From Pseudescherichia sp031987975 (GTDB taxonomy: Bacteria > Pseudomonadota > Gammaproteobacteria > Enterobacterales > Enterobacteriaceae), in contig NZ_DALZYX010000002.1 of assembly GCF_031987975.1 (NCBI RefSeq), forward strand, positions 248,001-312,000: DNA of 64,000 bases, given 5' to 3'. The notes below the pieces were generated by a model. That model had not been told where the DNA came from and ran no database searches. It worked only from the letters and a program-made list of their open reading frames with translations. Shown piece by piece: positions 26,137 to 35,360 of this stretch. Positions within the stretch are counted from its first letter, which is position 1; every line of letters begins with the position of its first letter. Made by a program: the position numbers and the translations under genes.

Positions 26137-27798
26137 CTACTGCCAGTTCACCTCACCCTGCGGCTCAAGCGTTGCTGCATCCAGCGGTGAATTTTGCTGG
26201 ATATACTGCTTCAGCACCTCGGCATCAATAAAGCCGGTGTTAACGTAGCCGGGCTTATCGTCAAGACGCGGGTAGCCGTCGCCACCGGTGGCGTTAAAGC
26301 TGAGCGTCGCCATACGGTAGGTTTTAGTGAGATCCACCGGTTCGCCGTTGATCTTCAGATCGTTAAGCTTACCGTTTGCCATGGTAAAGCTGACGTGGCT
26401 GAACTGCGGATAGGCCCCGGAGTTCGGCTTCATCTGCGCCACGGCGGTGAGGTAGTCCACCACCTCTTTCCCGGTCATGTCGGCATAGACCACGATGTTG
26501 CCGAACGGCTGCACCTTCAGCACGTCTTTGTAGGTGATATCCCCTGCGGCGATGCTGTCGCGGATCCCGCCTCCGCTCATTACTGCAAAGTCGGCTCCGG
26601 TGCGCGCCATCTGGGCGGCGAGGATCAGATGTCCAAGATTGGTCTGCACAAAGCGCACCTTGCTGCGATCGCCCTCAAGAGGCTCATTGACCGAGCCAAT
26701 CTTCACCGCCAGCTGGGCCTTGCCCTTATTCTGGAACGGCGTCAGCAGAGAGAGCATCTGGGCATTTTCGGGGATCTCCGGCGCATAGAGCACGCGCTCG
26801 CTCTCGCCGTTGTCGTAGACGATCTTTTTCTTCAGGTTGATGGGGATCAGCTGATAGTGCACCAGCTTCATCTCACCGTTGCGGAACTCAAAGTCGGCGC
26901 GGCCAACGTATTTGCCCCACTCGTGAGCCTGAACGATCCAGATACCGTTCTGCCGGTCCGGTGCGCAGGGCGTGCCCGGGACATAGTCCACCTGCTTTTT
27001 ATTCTCCGCAGCCATACACACTGGGTTCTGGGAGTGGCCGCCGACAATCATCGCCAGCGAACCCGCTGGCAGGCTGCGTGCCATCTCGACGTCCCCCGGC
27101 GCGTTGGATCCGTGCTCGCCGTTGTCGTAGTGCCCCATATGAGTGGTGGCGATCAGGATGTCCGGCCGCTCTTTCTCATCCAGACCATTTAGCTCCTGAA
27201 TGACCAGCTTCGCCTCGTCGGCGGGCTTGCGGAACTCAATGTCGGTGAAAAATTCCGGATTGCCTATTTTGGCAGTGTCGTCGGTGGTCAGGCCAATAAC
27301 GCCGATTTTTAGATCCTGGCGCTTGAAGATAGCCCAGGGCTTAAAGAGGCGCTCGCCGGTGCTCTTCTGATAAATATTGGCCGACAGGAAGGGAAATTTA
27401 GCCCACTTCTCCTGCTGGCGCAGCACCTCCATGGGGTTATCAAACTCATGGTTGCCGACCGCCATCGCGTCGTAGCCGATAAGGTTCATACCGCGGAAGT
27501 CCGGCTCGGCATCCAGCAGATCGGACTCCGGCACGCCGGTATTAATATCGCCGCCGGAGAGCACCAGCACGCTGCCCCCTTCGGCAGCTACCTCTTTGCG
27601 GACGCTGTCCGCCAGCGTTTTCTGCGCCGCCAGACCATATTCACGGTCGTCGCTGCGCCAGAAGTGGCCGTGATGATCGTTAGTATGCAGGATGGTTATT
27701 TTATAAGTTTTATCCTGTTCCCAGGCTCGGGCAGGCAGACTAGTCAGTCCCCACGCGGCGAGAAGCGCCAGCGCAACGCCCTGCTTTAACATATTCAT
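26137..27798 (-). CDS. ushA: Periplasmic UDP-sugar hydrolase / 5'-nucleotidase
   Basis: UshA hydrolyses UDP-sugars and 5'-nucleotides in the periplasm for salvage. The start ATG at 27798 is preceded by GGGAGAGAG and gives 553 residues (E. coli 550). A signal peptide ends near ARA-WEQD. Metal-binding motifs are LHTNDHHGHF, GGDINTG, GNHEFD, and ATHMGHYD with GGHSQ. The C-terminal nucleotide-binding domain carries SGGGIRDSI and FNATGGDGYPRL. A three-residue insertion (about 250) is the only length change. It has a single-gene layout, divergent from fsr. Confidence 0.96.
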   Translation of the reverse strand: MNMLKQGVALALLAAWGLTSLPARAWEQDKTYKITILHTNDHHGHFWRSDDREYGLAAQKTLADSVRKEVAAEGGSVLVLSGGDINTGVPESDLLDAEPDFRGMNLIGYDAMAVGNHEFDNPMEVLRQQEKWAKFPFLSANIYQKSTGERLFKPWAIFKRQDLKIGVIGLTTDDTAKIGNPEFFTDIEFRKPADEAKLVIQELNGLDEKERPDILIATTHMGHYDNGEHGSNAPGDVEMARSLPAGSLAMIVGGHSQNPVCMAAENKKQVDYVPGTPCAPDRQNGIWIVQAHEWGKYVGRADFEFRNGEMKLVHYQLIPINLKKKIVYDNGESERVLYAPEIPENAQMLSLLTPFQNKGKAQLAVKIGSVNEPLEGDRSKVRFVQTNLGHLILAAQMARTGADFAVMSGGGIRDSIAAGDITYKDVLKVQPFGNIVVYADMTGKEVVDYLTAVAQMKPNSGAYPQFSHVSFTMANGKLNDLKINGEPVDLTKTYRMATLSFNATGGDGYPRLDDKPGYVNTGFIDAEVLKQYIQQNSPLDAATLEPQGEVNWQ

Positions 27799-27974
27799 TT
27801 CTCTCTCCCTGATGACATAACACACGCAAAAGTAGCGCGGGGACAGAGAATAAACAAATAGGATTTTATGTCTGCGACTTCCCTCAAAGAGTCGGGACGC
27901 GTATCTTAGGCCGCTAATAATCAGGACGCTTTCACAACTCCTGCACTCCAATAAAAGACAAGAAGTGACATTTT

Positions 27975-29189
27975 ATGGCAATAAATCAATCCACCGGCGC
28001 GCTTTCCGGCGCTGCCGCATCGCCGCCGCGTACTGCGTTCGGTATTTTGGGGGCAATCAGCCTCTCGCATCTGCTTAACGATATGCTGCAGTCGCTGATC
28101 CTTGCCCTCTACCCGCTGCTGCAGGCTGACTTCTCGCTGAGCTTTGTGCAGATCGGTATGATCACCCTCACCTTCCAGCTCGCCTCCTCTCTGCTGCAGC
28201 CGGTGGTGGGCTACTACACGGATAAACACCCGATGCCGTGGTCGCTGCCTATCGGCATGTGCTTTACCCTCTGCGGGCTGGTGCTGTTAACGCTGGCGGG
28301 CAGCTTCGGCATGGTGCTGCTGGCGGCGGCGCTGGTGGGAACCGGCTCCTCCGTGTTCCATCCCGAGTCCTCTCGCGTGGCGCGTATGGCCTCTGGCGGT
28401 CGCCACGGTCTGGCGCAGTCTATATTCCAGGTGGGGGGCAACTTTGGTAGCTCTCTCGGGCCGCTGCTGGCGGCACTGATTATCGCCCCCTACGGCAAGG
28501 GTAATGTGGGCTGGTTTGTGCTGGCCGCCCTGCTGGCTATCGTCGTGCTGGCGCAGGTCAGCCGCTGGTATGCCGCCCAGCATCGGGTGAATAAGGGGCA
28601 AAAAGCCGTTATTGAGCGCAGTCCGCTGCCGCGTAATAAAGTGATCCTGGCGGTGAGCATCCTGCTGATGCTCATTTTCTCGAAATACTTCTATATGGCG
28701 AGCATCAGCAGCTATTACACCTTTTATTTGATGGAAAAATTCCACTTATCGGTGCAAAACGCCCAGTTTCATCTGTTTGCGTTTCTCTTGGCCGTTGCAG
28801 CGGGCACCGTAATTGGCGGCCCTGTTGGGGATAAGATTGGCCGTAAATATGTTATTTGGGGCTCTATCCTCGGCGTTGCCCCCTTTACGCTGGTTTTACC
28901 CTACGCAACCCTCTACTGGACCGGGATTTTAACGGCGATCATTGGCTTTATTCTTGCGTCGGCCTTTTCTGCCATTCTGGTCTATGCCCAGGAGCTGCTG
29001 CCGGGACGTATCGGCATGGTTTCCGGGCTATTTTTTGGCTTCGCCTTTGGAATGGGCGGGCTTGGCGCAGCCTTGCTGGGGCTGGTTGCCGACCATACTA
29101 ATATATTCGTAGTCTATAAAATCTGTGCTTTTCTGCCGCTTTTAGGGATGTTAACCATATTCCTGCCCGATAATCGCCATAAAGCCTGA
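27975..29189 (+). CDS. fsr: MFS efflux pump, fosmidomycin resistance
   Basis: A major-facilitator transporter of 404 residues with about 12 membrane segments (E. coli Fsr 406). MFS signatures include GYYTDKHPMPW in the loop after helix 2 and GDKIGRKYVIWG between helices 8 and 9. It exports fosmidomycin and related compounds when expressed; the natural substrate is unknown. It is divergent from ushA with a 176-base intergenic region and followed by a hairpin. Confidence 0.93.
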   Translation: MAINQSTGALSGAAASPPRTAFGILGAISLSHLLNDMLQSLILALYPLLQADFSLSFVQIGMITLTFQLASSLLQPVVGYYTDKHPMPWSLPIGMCFTLCGLVLLTLAGSFGMVLLAAALVGTGSSVFHPESSRVARMASGGRHGLAQSIFQVGGNFGSSLGPLLAALIIAPYGKGNVGWFVLAALLAIVVLAQVSRWYAAQHRVNKGQKAVIERSPLPRNKVILAVSILLMLIFSKYFYMASISSYYTFYLMEKFHLSVQNAQFHLFAFLLAVAAGTVIGGPVGDKIGRKYVIWGSILGVAPFTLVLPYATLYWTGILTAIIGFILASAFSAILVYAQELLPGRIGMVSGLFFGFAFGMGGLGAALLGLVADHTNIFVVYKICAFLPLLGMLTIFLPDNRHKA

Positions 29190-29195
29190 TTCCAG

Positions 29196-29222
29196 GGCGG
29201 ACAAAGGCAAACTTTGTCCGCC
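29196..29222 (+). terminator. Hairpin after fsr
   Basis: A perfect 11-bp stem (GGCGGACAAAG / CTTTGTCCGCC) with a 5-base loop lies 6 bases after the fsr stop. There is no T-run, so termination may be weak or rho-dependent. Confidence 0.5.
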
Positions 29223-29420
29223 GACGTTGCCCATGCCATAGCACTTATAAGACATTCCCTGCGCTAATCCCCCCTCAACCGCTTTTTTTGTTCCAGAGCG
29301 TGCTTTTCTTCAATATTCAACAATTATTCATCAACATAATCATTAAAATTGTCATAGACTGTAACTCGGGCTTCTGGTTTTTTAGCCAGAAATGGATCCA
29401 CTACTGCGAAAGGAGACGGA

Positions 29421-31097
29421 ATGCATCACGCCACACCGCTTATCACCACCATTGTTGGCGGCCTTGTGCTCGCCTTTATCCTCGGCATGATTGCCAACAA
29501 GCTGCGCATCTCTCCGCTGGTGGGTTACCTGTTAGCGGGCGTGCTCTCCGGTCCTTTTACACCCGGCTTCGTAGCCGATACCAAGCTGGCCCCCGAGCTG
29601 GCTGAGCTGGGGGTGATCCTGCTGATGTTTGGTGTGGGCCTCCACTTTTCTCTGAAGGATTTGATGGCGGTAAAGTCCATCGCCATTCCCGGCGCGATCG
29701 CACAGATAGCTGTGGCGACGCTGCTGGGTATGGCGCTCTCCGCCGTAATGGACTGGTCACTCATGACCGGTATCGTCTTTGGGCTTTGTCTCTCTACCGC
29801 CAGTACCGTGGTGCTGCTGCGCGCCCTTGAGGAGCGACAGCTTATCGACAGCCAGCGCGGGCAGATCGCCATCGGCTGGCTGATTGTAGAAGATCTGGTG
29901 ATGGTGTTAACGCTGGTCCTGTTGCCTGCTGTCGCCGGCATGATCGAAAAAGGTAACGTTGGGCTGGCGACGCTGTCGGTGGATATGGGGATTACTATCG
30001 GCAAGGTGGTAGCCTTTATCGCTATCATGATGCTGGTGGGCCGCCGTCTCGTCCCCTGGATCATGGCTCGCAGCGCGGCCACCGGTTCACGGGAGCTGTT
30101 TACCCTCTCGGTACTGGCCCTGGCGCTGGGCATCGCCTTCGGCGCAGTCGAGCTGTTCGACGTCTCCTTTGCCCTCGGCGCGTTCTTTGCCGGTATGGTG
30201 TTGAATGAATCCGAATTAAGCCACCGTGCCGCGCACGACACCCTGCCCCTGCGCGACGCCTTTGCGGTCCTTTTCTTTGTCTCCGTCGGGATGCTGTTCG
30301 ATCCGAAAATTTTGCTCGATGAGCCGCTGGCGGTGGCCGGTACGCTGGCGATCATTATCTTCGGTAAATCCATTGCCGCCTTCTTCCTGGTACGCATGTT
30401 CGGCCACTCGCCGCGCACTGCGTTAACCATCGCCGCTAGCCTGGCGCAGATTGGTGAGTTCGCCTTTATCCTGGCTGGCCTCGGCATGGCGCTGGATCTG
30501 CTGCCGCAGACCGGGCAGAACCTGGTCCTGGCGGGGGCGATCCTGTCGATTATGCTTAACCCGATCCTCTTTGCCCTGCTGGAGAAGTACCTCGACAAGA
30601 CCGAAACCCTCGAGGAGCAGACGCTGGAAGAGGCAACCGAAGATGAGAAGCAGATCCCGGTGGATATCTGCAACCATGCCCTGCTGGTGGGCTTTGGCCG
30701 CGTAGGCAGCCTGCTGGGTGAAAAGCTGATGGCCCAGGGCATTCCGCTGGTGGTGATCGAAACTTCGCGTACCCGAGTAGACGAGCTGCGCGAGCGCGGG
30801 ATCCGCGCGGTACTGGGCAACGCTGCCAACGAAGAGATTATGAATCTGGCGCACCTTGACTGCGCCCGCTGGCTGCTGCTGACCATCCCTAACGGCTACG
30901 AGGCCGGTGAAGTGGTCGCTACCGCCCGCCAGAAGTGCCCGAATATTGAGATTATTGCCCGGGCGCACTATGACGATGAAGTGGATTACATCACCGAACG
31001 CGGCGCGAATCAGGTAGTTATGGGCGAGCGGGAGATCGCCAACACCATGCTGACGCTGATAGAGAAGCGCCCCGTTGAAGAGGCAGTTACAGGATAA
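29421..31097 (+). CDS. ybaL: CPA2 cation:proton antiporter YbaL
   Basis: A KefB/KefC-like antiporter of 558 residues, the E. coli YbaL length. About 12 membrane helices (residues 1-385) include GYLLAGVLSGPF and FDVSFALGAFFAGM. A Rossmann RCK/TrkA-N domain follows, starting at LLVGFGRVGSLLG near residue 418, with the nucleotide-binding acidic residue VIETS. RCK ligands probably gate K+ efflux. SD AAAGGAGA lies 5 bases before the ATG. In E. coli the next gene is gsk; here about 7.8 kb intervenes. Confidence 0.94.
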   Translation: MHHATPLITTIVGGLVLAFILGMIANKLRISPLVGYLLAGVLSGPFTPGFVADTKLAPELAELGVILLMFGVGLHFSLKDLMAVKSIAIPGAIAQIAVATLLGMALSAVMDWSLMTGIVFGLCLSTASTVVLLRALEERQLIDSQRGQIAIGWLIVEDLVMVLTLVLLPAVAGMIEKGNVGLATLSVDMGITIGKVVAFIAIMMLVGRRLVPWIMARSAATGSRELFTLSVLALALGIAFGAVELFDVSFALGAFFAGMVLNESELSHRAAHDTLPLRDAFAVLFFVSVGMLFDPKILLDEPLAVAGTLAIIIFGKSIAAFFLVRMFGHSPRTALTIAASLAQIGEFAFILAGLGMALDLLPQTGQNLVLAGAILSIMLNPILFALLEKYLDKTETLEEQTLEEATEDEKQIPVDICNHALLVGFGRVGSLLGEKLMAQGIPLVVIETSRTRVDELRERGIRAVLGNAANEEIMNLAHLDCARWLLLTIPNGYEAGEVVATARQKCPNIEIIARAHYDDEVDYITERGANQVVMGEREIANTMLTLIEKRPVEEAVTG

Positions 31098-31104
31098 ACA
31101 TTCG

Positions 31105-31130
31105 CCCCGGCAGATCCTCTCCTGCCGGGG
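31105..31130 (+). terminator. ybaL terminator
   Basis: A perfect 9-bp stem (CCCCGGCAG / CTGCCGGGG) with an 8-base loop starts 7 bases after the ybaL stop and is followed by TATTT. Confidence 0.8.
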
Positions 31131-31242
31131 TATTTCCTTACAGGTGTGCTTTTTCCCATCACTATCTCTCTCTGCTTACGTAAGCGCATCTATCCTGCTG
31201 CTGGCATTTTGTTAACAATCACGTTATAAAGACACCCTATGT

Positions 31243-31266
31243 AGACATTTAGACATCTATACGTTT
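31243..31266. promoter_or_regulatory. Tandem MetJ boxes upstream of mmuPM
   Basis: Three contiguous 8-bp units, AGACATTT, AGACATCT and ATACGTTT, match the MetJ consensus AGACGTCT in tandem 8-bp phase. They end 10 bases before the mmuP ATG. MetJ with S-adenosylmethionine would repress mmuPM when methionine is plentiful (inference from the motif). Confidence 0.8.
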
Positions 31267-31276
31267 AGAAGGTAAC

Positions 31277-32677
31277 ATGCACACGCAGCAAGAGAATGGG
31301 CAGCTTAAGCGCACGATGAAAACCCGCCATTTGATTATGCTTTCATTGGGCGGCGTTATTGGCACAGGGTTATTTTTTAATACCGGATACATCATCTCTA
31401 CGACAGGCGCAGCGGGAACGCTGCTGGCTTATCTGATTGGGGCGCTGGTCGTCTGGCTGGTGATGCAGTGCCTTGGCGAGCTTTCCGTAGCGATGCCGGT
31501 CACCGGTGCTTTTCATGTTTATGCGGCACGCTATCTTGGCCCGGCAACGGGATATACCGTGGCATGGCTATACTGGCTCACCTGGACAGTGGCGCTGGGG
31601 TCCAGTTTTACCGCCGCCGGGTTCTGTATGCAGTACTGGTTCCCGCATATTCCCGTCTGGATATGGAGCGCCCTCTTTTGTGTGGTGATTTTTTCCCTAA
31701 ATGCGATTTCAACGCGCTTTTTTGCCGAAGGTGAATTTTGGTTCTCACTGGTTAAAGTCGCGACCATTATCGTGTTCATCATCCTGGGCTGCGGGGCAAT
31801 TTTCGGGTTTATCGCGATGAAGGATGGTTCACCTGCGCCGGGGCTATCCAATCTGACCAGCGAGGGCTGGTTCCCACACGGCGGCTTGCCCATTTTGATG
31901 ACGATGGTAGCAGTTAACTTTGCCTTTTCCGGCACGGAGCTTATCGGTATTGCGGCAGGCGAAACGGAAAATCCGCACCACGCTATCCCGGTCGCGATCC
32001 GTACCACCATCGCCCGGCTGATTATATTCTTTATCGGCACCGTCTTTGTCCTGGCAGCGCTTATTCCAATGCAGGTGGCGGGGGTTGAGAAAAGCCCGTT
32101 TGTGCTGGTCTTTGAGAAAATAGGCATTCCCTATGCGGCGGATATTTTTAACTTCGTCATTCTTACCGCCATTCTCTCAGCGGCAAACTCCGGACTCTAT
32201 GCGTCGGGTCGCATGCTGTGGTCGCTGTCCAATGAAAAAACGCTGCCGAGCTGTTTTGCCCGCGTCAATAAGAACGGCGTGCCGCTGGTCGCTCTCTCTG
32301 TTTCTATGATTGGCGGCCTGCTGGCGCTTTTATCGAGCGTGGTCGCGCCTGATACCGTGTTCGTTGCCCTCAGCGCCATCTCTGGTTTCGCCGTTGTAGC
32401 GGTATGGCTCAGTATCTGCGCGGCACACTTTATCTTTCGTCGCCGTCATCTCCAGTTGGGCAAGCCGTTGACCGATTTGAAATACAGAGCGCCCTGGTAC
32501 CCGCTGGTTCCCGTCCTGGGATTCGTGCTCTGTCTGCTGGCCTGCGTTGGCCTTGCATTCGATCCGGATCAGCGCATTGCGCTTTACTGCGGACTGCCTT
32601 TTGTTGCCCTTTGCTACGCGACCTATTTTCTTACTCACAGAACAAAATCGAAGGAGGCTGAGTATGCCGCAGATTAA
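31277..32677 (+). CDS. mmuP: S-methylmethionine permease
   Basis: An amino-acid/polyamine/organocation permease of 466 residues with 12 predicted membrane helices, nearly identical to E. coli MmuP. The first helix contains GGVIGTGLFF, the substrate-binding glycine-rich bend of APC transporters. AFSGTELIGIAAGETENP near 215-235 is also family-typical. It imports S-methylmethionine for MmuM, whose start lies 14 bases inside the mmuP end. The start is preceded by MetJ boxes. Confidence 0.95.
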   Translation: MHTQQENGQLKRTMKTRHLIMLSLGGVIGTGLFFNTGYIISTTGAAGTLLAYLIGALVVWLVMQCLGELSVAMPVTGAFHVYAARYLGPATGYTVAWLYWLTWTVALGSSFTAAGFCMQYWFPHIPVWIWSALFCVVIFSLNAISTRFFAEGEFWFSLVKVATIIVFIILGCGAIFGFIAMKDGSPAPGLSNLTSEGWFPHGGLPILMTMVAVNFAFSGTELIGIAAGETENPHHAIPVAIRTTIARLIIFFIGTVFVLAALIPMQVAGVEKSPFVLVFEKIGIPYAADIFNFVILTAILSAANSGLYASGRMLWSLSNEKTLPSCFARVNKNGVPLVALSVSMIGGLLALLSSVVAPDTVFVALSAISGFAVVAVWLSICAAHFIFRRRHLQLGKPLTDLKYRAPWYPLVPVLGFVLCLLACVGLAFDPDQRIALYCGLPFVALCYATYFLTHRTKSKEAEYAAD

Positions 32678-33620
32678 TCCCCTTACCGCTCTGCTTGAAA
32701 GCCATCCCTTTATTGTCCTTGATGGTGCCCTGGCCACCGAGCTGGAAGCGCGCGGATGCAACCTTGCCGATAATCTCTGGTCCGCCAAAGTATTAATGGA
32801 AAATCCACAGCTCATCCGGGATGTGCATCTGGACTACTTCCGCGCGGGCGCACAAGTAGCGATTACCGCAAGTTATCAGGCCACGCCAGCCGGCTTTGCG
32901 GCTCGCGGGCTGACCGAGTCGCAATCAAGGACACTCATTGAGCACAGCGTGGCGCTGGCGCAGGAGGCGCGTGAAATTTACCAGGCAGAAAATGCCAGCG
33001 CGGGTCCGCTGCTTGTGGCTGGCTCTGTCGGGCCATACGGCGCATTTTTAGCCGATGGTTCTGAGTACCGCGGTGACTACGTGCGCAGCAGCGAAGAGTT
33101 TCAGGCGTTCCACCGTCCGAGGATTGAAGCGTTGCTTAATGCCGGGGCAGATTTGCTGGCCTGTGAAACCCTCCCCTCCTTTGCAGAAATAGAAGCATTA
33201 GCGGACCTGCTGTTGGATTATCCGCAGGCGCAGGCGTGGTTCTCATTTACCTTACGTGACGACGAGCATTTAAGTGATGGTACTCCTCTCGCCCAGGTCG
33301 TAGAGACGCTGGCAAAATATCCGCAAATCGCTGCGCTGGGGATTAACTGTATTGCGCTGGAGAAAACGACGGCGGCGCTAAAACATCTGCATAGCCTGAC
33401 TGCGCTGCCTCTGGTTGTCTACCCTAACTCCGGTGAAACCTATGACGCGACAACGAAGGAGTGGCATGCTCATAGCGATACATGCGGATCCTTATTAGGT
33501 TATCTACCACAGTGGTTAGAGGCAGGCGCGAGACTCATTGGCGGATGCTGCCGGACTACGCCAAAGGATATCGCCGCGCTGAGTGAAAAGCGTCCGGCGC
33601 AAGAGGCGTTCACGGGATAA
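32664..33620 (+). CDS. mmuM: Homocysteine S-methyltransferase
   Basis: MmuM transfers a methyl group from S-methylmethionine (or SAM) to homocysteine, giving methionine. It is 318 residues from the ATG at 32664, with SD AAGGAGG 6 bases upstream. Zinc is held by Cys in GINCIAL (about residue 230) and the pair in GGCCRTTP (about 297). The N-terminal LDGALATELEARG starts the TIM barrel. It overlaps mmuP by 14 bases, so the pair is one coupled operon under the MetJ-type site. Confidence 0.95.
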   Translation: MPQINPLTALLESHPFIVLDGALATELEARGCNLADNLWSAKVLMENPQLIRDVHLDYFRAGAQVAITASYQATPAGFAARGLTESQSRTLIEHSVALAQEAREIYQAENASAGPLLVAGSVGPYGAFLADGSEYRGDYVRSSEEFQAFHRPRIEALLNAGADLLACETLPSFAEIEALADLLLDYPQAQAWFSFTLRDDEHLSDGTPLAQVVETLAKYPQIAALGINCIALEKTTAALKHLHSLTALPLVVYPNSGETYDATTKEWHAHSDTCGSLLGYLPQWLEAGARLIGGCCRTTPKDIAALSEKRPAQEAFTG

Positions 33621-33637
33621 ATTATGACCCCGGCAGT

Positions 33638-33665
33638 ACGTCCGCTTTGTGCCAGAAGCGGACGT
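33638..33665. repeat. Intergenic inverted repeat
   Basis: A perfect 10-bp inverted repeat (ACGTCCGCTT / AAGCGGACGT) with an 8-base loop lies between mmuM and the next small gene. A partial echo (GGTCCGCTTCT) is at about 33998. There is no T-run. It may be a dispersed intergenic palindrome or a weak terminator of mmuPM. Confidence 0.55.
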
Positions 33666-33725
33666 TGCTAACTTCATGCTAAGCTGATGCGTAGGAAGTT
33701 ACTCAATAACTAAGAAGAAGTTTAT

Positions 33726-33977
33726 ATGCCATCACAATCTATACAATTAGTAAAAGTCATAGCTGATATAGCTATCGCACTCGAATTTACTGACGAGTCT
33801 CTAATTAATCCAGATGTAGCCATTGAGATGCAGGAAAGTATTGCAGGAACTCTTCAGTCCCTTGATGAACTTAACCGAGAGGATATAGCGGATGCCTTTG
33901 TGAGAATATCGGCTTTTTACAATGGAGAAGTTGCAGATTACGTCAGGTCTCTACCTACTAATTATGGCATCAAGTAA
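33726..33977 (+). CDS. Small acidic protein of unknown function
   Basis: 83 residues, acidic, probably all-helical and soluble, with no signal peptide and no motif I recognise. The ATG at 33726 follows an A-rich stretch containing AAGAAGAAG as a possible weak SD. Base composition is AT-richer than in mmuM, suggesting a separate origin. It stands alone between mmuPM and the convergent hydrolase gene. Size and composition resemble small immunity or antitoxin-like proteins, but nothing in the neighbourhood supports that, so no function is assigned. Confidence 0.6.
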   Translation: MPSQSIQLVKVIADIAIALEFTDESLINPDVAIEMQESIAGTLQSLDELNREDIADAFVRISAFYNGEVADYVRSLPTNYGIK

Positions 33978-34110
33978 AAAGATAATCACTCATTGCAAGG
34001 TCCGCTTCTCGCTCATCGCTGACGTATAAGGCGTGTATGCCTGTCGCTCTGAACAACAAACAATACATCTGACATGCCGGTGCGTTAATAAACCAGGAGC
34101 AGGCCAACAG

Positions 34111-34974
34111 CTAACGGCCTTGTAAAAGAAACCGCCGCAGCTCCGCTGCCACTTCTTCGGGTGCCTCTTCAGCCATATGGTGGCCGCTGGCTATTGCTCT
34201 GCCCTGGACATCGTTTGCCCAGCTTTTCCAGATACCGACTACGTCGCCGTAGAGATCTTCCAGATCGTCGTATTTCGACCACAGGCAGAGCGTCGGACAT
34301 GTAATTATCCGCCCGCGCCGACGATCCTCAAGCTCATGCTCTTTATCTATGGATAAACCCGCCCGGTAGTCTTCGATCATCCCATGTACCGTTTGCGGAT
34401 CGTGTATGGCTCGCCTGAACTCAACGTACTCTTCATCTCCCATTGATTCCGGCTGACCGCCATACCATTTGTCCGGGTCAGCCAGAATTGCCTGCTCTGG
34501 TTTTTCCGGTTGAGCAAAGAAGAACCAGTGGTACCACTGTCTGGCAAATTTCTCATTACATCGATTGAGCGCCTCAAGTATGGGGATGCAGTCCAGGACA
34601 GCGAGATGGGTGATCCGCTCCGGGTAATCAAGGGCAGCCCGGTAAGCGGTGTAACTCCCTCTGTCGTGACCAACAAGCGCAAACTGTTCGAAACCCAGCT
34701 GGCTCATCAACTCGACACAATCTTTTGCCTTCGCTCTTTTAGAAGAGCCAGCATGATCGGGTTGGTCAGCAGGTTTTGATGAGCGGCCAAAACCACGCAA
34801 ATCAGGGCATACAACGGTAAATGATTTGGCAAGCTCTGGAGCCACTTTTGACCAGGTTGCATGGGTTCGAGGATGTCCGTGCAGCAGCAAAACGGGAGGG
34901 CCATTTCCGCCATAGCGTACATTAAGCTCTGCCTCTGACACGCGTATTGTTGTGTGCGTAAATCCCTCAAACAT
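34111..34974 (-). CDS. Alpha/beta hydrolase, haloacetate-dehalogenase-like
   Basis: A 287-residue alpha/beta hydrolase. The oxyanion motif LLHGHPRTHATW (near 35), DLRGFGRSS, the nucleophile elbow GHDRGS (Asp about 106), WYHWFFFAQPEKPE in the cap and the catalytic His in GHHMAEEAP match fluoroacetate/haloacetate dehalogenases. An Asp nucleophile distinguishes these from serine esterases; epoxide hydrolase activity is the main alternative. The ATG at 34974 is preferred, with GGTGGGG upstream; a GTG four codons earlier would overlap that SD. It is a lone gene in the accessory block with no obvious partner. Confidence 0.82.
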   Translation of the reverse strand: MFEGFTHTTIRVSEAELNVRYGGNGPPVLLLHGHPRTHATWSKVAPELAKSFTVVCPDLRGFGRSSKPADQPDHAGSSKRAKAKDCVELMSQLGFEQFALVGHDRGSYTAYRAALDYPERITHLAVLDCIPILEALNRCNEKFARQWYHWFFFAQPEKPEQAILADPDKWYGGQPESMGDEEYVEFRRAIHDPQTVHGMIEDYRAGLSIDKEHELEDRRRGRIITCPTLCLWSKYDDLEDLYGDVVGIWKSWANDVQGRAIASGHHMAEEAPEEVAAELRRFLLQGR

Positions 34975-35360
34975 AGGTTTCCCCACCCGTTGGTTAGTAA
35001 AAATATAGCGGAGGTGTGACAGCTCAGCCTTTGCCTCGCATCGATAGCATACATTTTAAACAATATGTAAAGAGTTCCCTGCGGGCCTGGAAAGGTGTTA
35101 AGATGGTGTTGTCTGGTGATCGTCCAGACCACATCCTCTAGCAGGTTTGATGCCCTCGAATCGATGCGGGTGCACCTCATCCCAATAAGCTGATTAAGCA
35201 GCTTCCACCTATTTTCATCTAGCCTAATGCGGCGCGCTCGATAGCGCTGGTGTGCGATAGTTCGCAAGGATTTCTCACGGCATTGGCAGTACAGATATCA
35301 AACCTAAGCAGCGTTATTCGAGGACGAATGGCCCGCTTGCCAATGCAGTAAAGGCACGTC
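34975..35360. other. Non-coding interval with several inverted repeats
   Basis: I see no convincing gene here. The interval holds small hairpins (GTCTGG/CCAGAC near 35117; AAGCTG/CAGCTT near 35188). A perfect 9-bp inverted repeat, GCATTGGCA (35280-35288) and TGCCAATGC (35338-35346), lies just before the YmgB-like gene. It may hold that gene's regulatory region or an untranslated RNA. Confidence 0.35.

Noticed and set aside
29525..30886. 453-codon open frame on the reverse strand
   Set aside because: It is antisense to the well-supported ybaL gene, Ser/Arg/Pro-rich, and has no recognisable domain; long antisense frames are common opposite GC-rich coding DNA.
34707..35267. 186-codon reverse frame upstream of the hydrolase
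   Set aside because: It overlaps the hydrolase N-terminal coding region in another frame, has irregular composition and matches no family I know.
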